The notes under the pieces were generated by a model, which was not told the origin of the DNA, did no database searches, and was given only the letters and a program-made list of their open reading frames with translations. Both the position numbers and the translations under genes were made by a program. Positions 62,499 to 64,000 of a DNA stretch of 64,000 nt are shown piece after piece. The stretch spans positions 1 to 64,000 of the forward strand of contig JBLIRR010000005.1 of assembly GCA_049472395.1 (NCBI GenBank), in the 5' to 3' direction. Numbering within the stretch: the stretch's first letter is position 1; every line of letters starts with the position of its first letter. Source of the stretch: JBLIRR01 sp049472395. GTDB lineage: Bacteria > SZUA-182 > DTGQ01 > JBLIRR01.

Positions 62499-64000
62499 TT
62501 AAAGTGCTGACACAGGGCATGCTCTTTTTACCGCTTTAAGCAATTCCAAAAGGTTATAAGGCTTTTGCAAAAAAGGAATATTCTTCGCCGAGATTTCCGG
62601 AGAAAAGAGGGGTGATGATTTTGTTCTCTCTTCGGTGTAACCACTGATGAGTAAAATTGAAACGCCCGGTTTTAAAGAGTGCAATTTGGCCACCAACTCA
62701 AGACCATTTATATCCGGGAGGAGCAGGTCGCTTATGACCACGTGAAATTCCCCCTTTTCTTTGACAAATAATGTGAGAGCATCCTGTGCGGTTGCGGCCC
62801 CAATTGCCTCATAGCCATTTTCCCGGAGTGCCAGCACTGACGACTCTCGCATGTTTTCGTCATCTTCAACCATCAATATTCGCTCACCTTGACCCTTATA
62901 TTCCGACAACAAATTAATTTTTATAGATCCATTCTCTACCTTGCCAAAAAAAGCAGGGAAATAAATATTAATGGTAGTACCTCTATTAACTTTACTCGCA
63001 ACATCTATCCATCCCTCATGTTGTTTGACAATCCCATATACAACAGAAAGGCCCATTCCTGAACCTTTACCGACTTCTTTTGTGGTAAAAAAGGGCTCAA
63101 AGATATGTTGCATTACATTTTTATCCATGCCACTTCCCGTGTCTATGATTGAGAGATGAACATAATTGCCCGGGCGGCTTCCGGAATTGCCTTGACATGA
63201 ATTTCCATTAATAATTATATTTTTGGTCGTAATAGTTATCTTGCCACCGGAAAGCATTGCGTCCCTCGCGTTAAGAACTAAATTCATTATTACTTGTTCA
63301 ATGTTTCCCTCGTCAGCTTGAATAACCCAAAGATTGGAAGAAAAATTAGTTTCAATTGCAATATGTTCACCAATAAGCCGTGTGAGCATTTTAAGCAGGT
63401 TAGTGATTAAACTGTTAATATCAACTGAGGTGAGCATTCTCGGCTCTTTGCGACTAAAGAGAAGCAATTGGCGAATAAGGTTTGTGGCGCGTTTCTGGGC
63501 AATATCTATTTTCTTTAATTTATTATAGAGGGGGCTCGTGTTTTCAATCTTTTCCATTGCGATATTAGAATAAATAGAGACCACAGTGAGAATGTTGCTT
63601 AGATCATGAGCCACTCCATCTACTAATGTTCCAATAGCCTCCATTTTCTGGGTTTGCTCAAGTTGTTTTCTAAGCTGTTCCTTTTCGGTTATATCCTGAA
63701 GGGTTTCAATGGCGCCAATCACATTGCCTTTTTGGTCCAAAAGGCGGGCTGCAAGAAAATATATATTCTTCCAGATACCATTTATCTTGAGCTTATCTGA
63801 TGCCTCAAACGCATCCTGCACTATGGAACTGCGTGATAAATTTCTGCTCTTATAGTATTTGTTCAATGCAGTAAGGTCATTATCGAGAACCAGATCAGCC
63901 ATGACAGGCCTTTCTTCCCCCCGATAGAATATTCCTGAATCTACTTTCTTGCCAATAGCCCTTTGTTTGGACACACCGGTTAATCGTTCGCACGCCAGAT
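62499..64000 (-). CDS. PAS-histidine kinase-REC hybrid (5' end cut by window edge)
   Basis: The frame runs through the right edge of the window: the residues before an internal GTG at 63974 (LACERLTG) continue a normal PAS domain, so the true start lies outside. Visible order: PAS (to about nt 63660), HisKA with the His in GVAHDLSNIL, HATPase (NLVLNARDAM, DTGSGMD, GKGSGMGLSV), and a C-terminal REC (MVEDDENMR, Asp in VVISDLLLPD, Lys in FLQKPY). This NtrB-like hybrid with C-terminal REC is common in environmental bacteria. It converges with the small REC gene. Confidence 0.92.
   Translation of the reverse strand, partial: LACERLTGVSKQRAIGKKVDSGIFYRGEERPVMADLVLDNDLTALNKYYKSRNLSRSSIVQDAFEASDKLKINGIWKNIYFLAARLLDQKGNVIGAIETLQDITEKEQLRKQLEQTQKMEAIGTLVDGVAHDLSNILTVVSIYSNIAMEKIENTSPLYNKLKKIDIAQKRATNLIRQLLLFSRKEPRMLTSVDINSLITNLLKMLTRLIGEHIAIETNFSSNLWVIQADEGNIEQVIMNLVLNARDAMLSGGKITITTKNIIINGNSCQGNSGSRPGNYVHLSIIDTGSGMDKNVMQHIFEPFFTTKEVGKGSGMGLSVVYGIVKQHEGWIDVASKVNRGTTINIYFPAFFGKVENGSIKINLLSEYKGQGERILMVEDDENMRESSVLALRENGYEAIGAATAQDALTLFVKEKGEFHVVISDLLLPDINGLELVAKLHSLKPGVSILLISGYTEERTKSSPLFSPEISAKNIPFLQKPYNLLELLKAVKRACPVSAL

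Noticed and set aside
1..64000. tRNA, rRNA, CRISPR arrays, insertion sequences, integrases
   Set aside because: None seen by eye: no T-loop plus acceptor combination, no regularly spaced repeats, no transposase motifs. A dedicated RNA search could still find small RNAs.

Overview
The window is A+T-rich DNA from a Gram-negative-type bacterium. Signs are signal peptides on a multiheme cytochrome and on an outer-membrane barrel-like protein, sigma-54 activators, an N-end-rule transferase (aat) and very large two-component proteins. An octaheme hydroxylamine-oxidoreductase-like cytochrome, a family known from anammox planctomycetes, ammonia oxidisers and several reductive lineages, fits a deep-branching environmental bacterium. 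No rRNA or tRNA is present and I cannot name a phylum from the sequence alone. I saw no CRISPR array, insertion sequence or phage gene.

Left part (1-17 kb): metabolic and housekeeping genes. queF lies on the minus strand. A probable operon follows: octaheme cytochrome, thioredoxin-like/FMN-binding fusion, MFS transporter. Then come a divergent RelA/SpoT-like protein, a small unknown, a SagB-type nitroreductase, aat with a HAD-like protein, a small secreted unknown, an orphan ATP synthase gamma subunit, wrbA, a long DUF255/SPATA20-type protein and a GAF-PilB/GspE-type ATPase.

Middle part (17-30.6 kb): a dense signalling block. It holds a sigma-54 activator with a GAFTNA variant loop, two REC-histidine kinases, an intact HD-GYP protein, a REC-PAS protein, a REC plus catalytically degenerate HD-GYP protein, a REC protein with an acidic tail, a 1491-residue BarA-like hybrid kinase (Cache-HAMP-PAS-PAS-GAF-HK-REC-REC-HPt) and a single-domain REC.

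31.1-50.8 kb: a two-gene, 6492-residue trans-AT polyketide synthase, the most interesting object here. I read it as KS-(dead AT-MshEN)-ACP / KS-DH-KR-ACP / KS-DH(dead) // ACP(dead)-ACP / KS-DH-cMT-ACP / KS-ACP-TE. There is no active AT, loading module, enoyl reductase or phosphopantetheinyl transferase in the window. Module 1 contains a two-motif MshEN domain, the cyclic-di-GMP receptor fold of type II secretion/pilus ATPases, inside the polypeptide. I know of no described PKS with this. With HD-GYP proteins just upstream, this suggests second-messenger control of an assembly line, or a relic of a fusion.

Right part (50.8-64 kb): a 1.87-kilo-residue Ser/Thr kinase-ATPase-GAF-histidine kinase-REC protein convergent with the PKS, an outer-membrane barrel-like protein, an NtrC-type regulator with its Cache-HAMP histidine kinase, a divergently transcribed REC protein carrying a histidine-less kinase dimerisation domain, another REC, and a PAS-histidine kinase-REC cut by the window edge. 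Several neighbours converge with only a few bases between stop codons.
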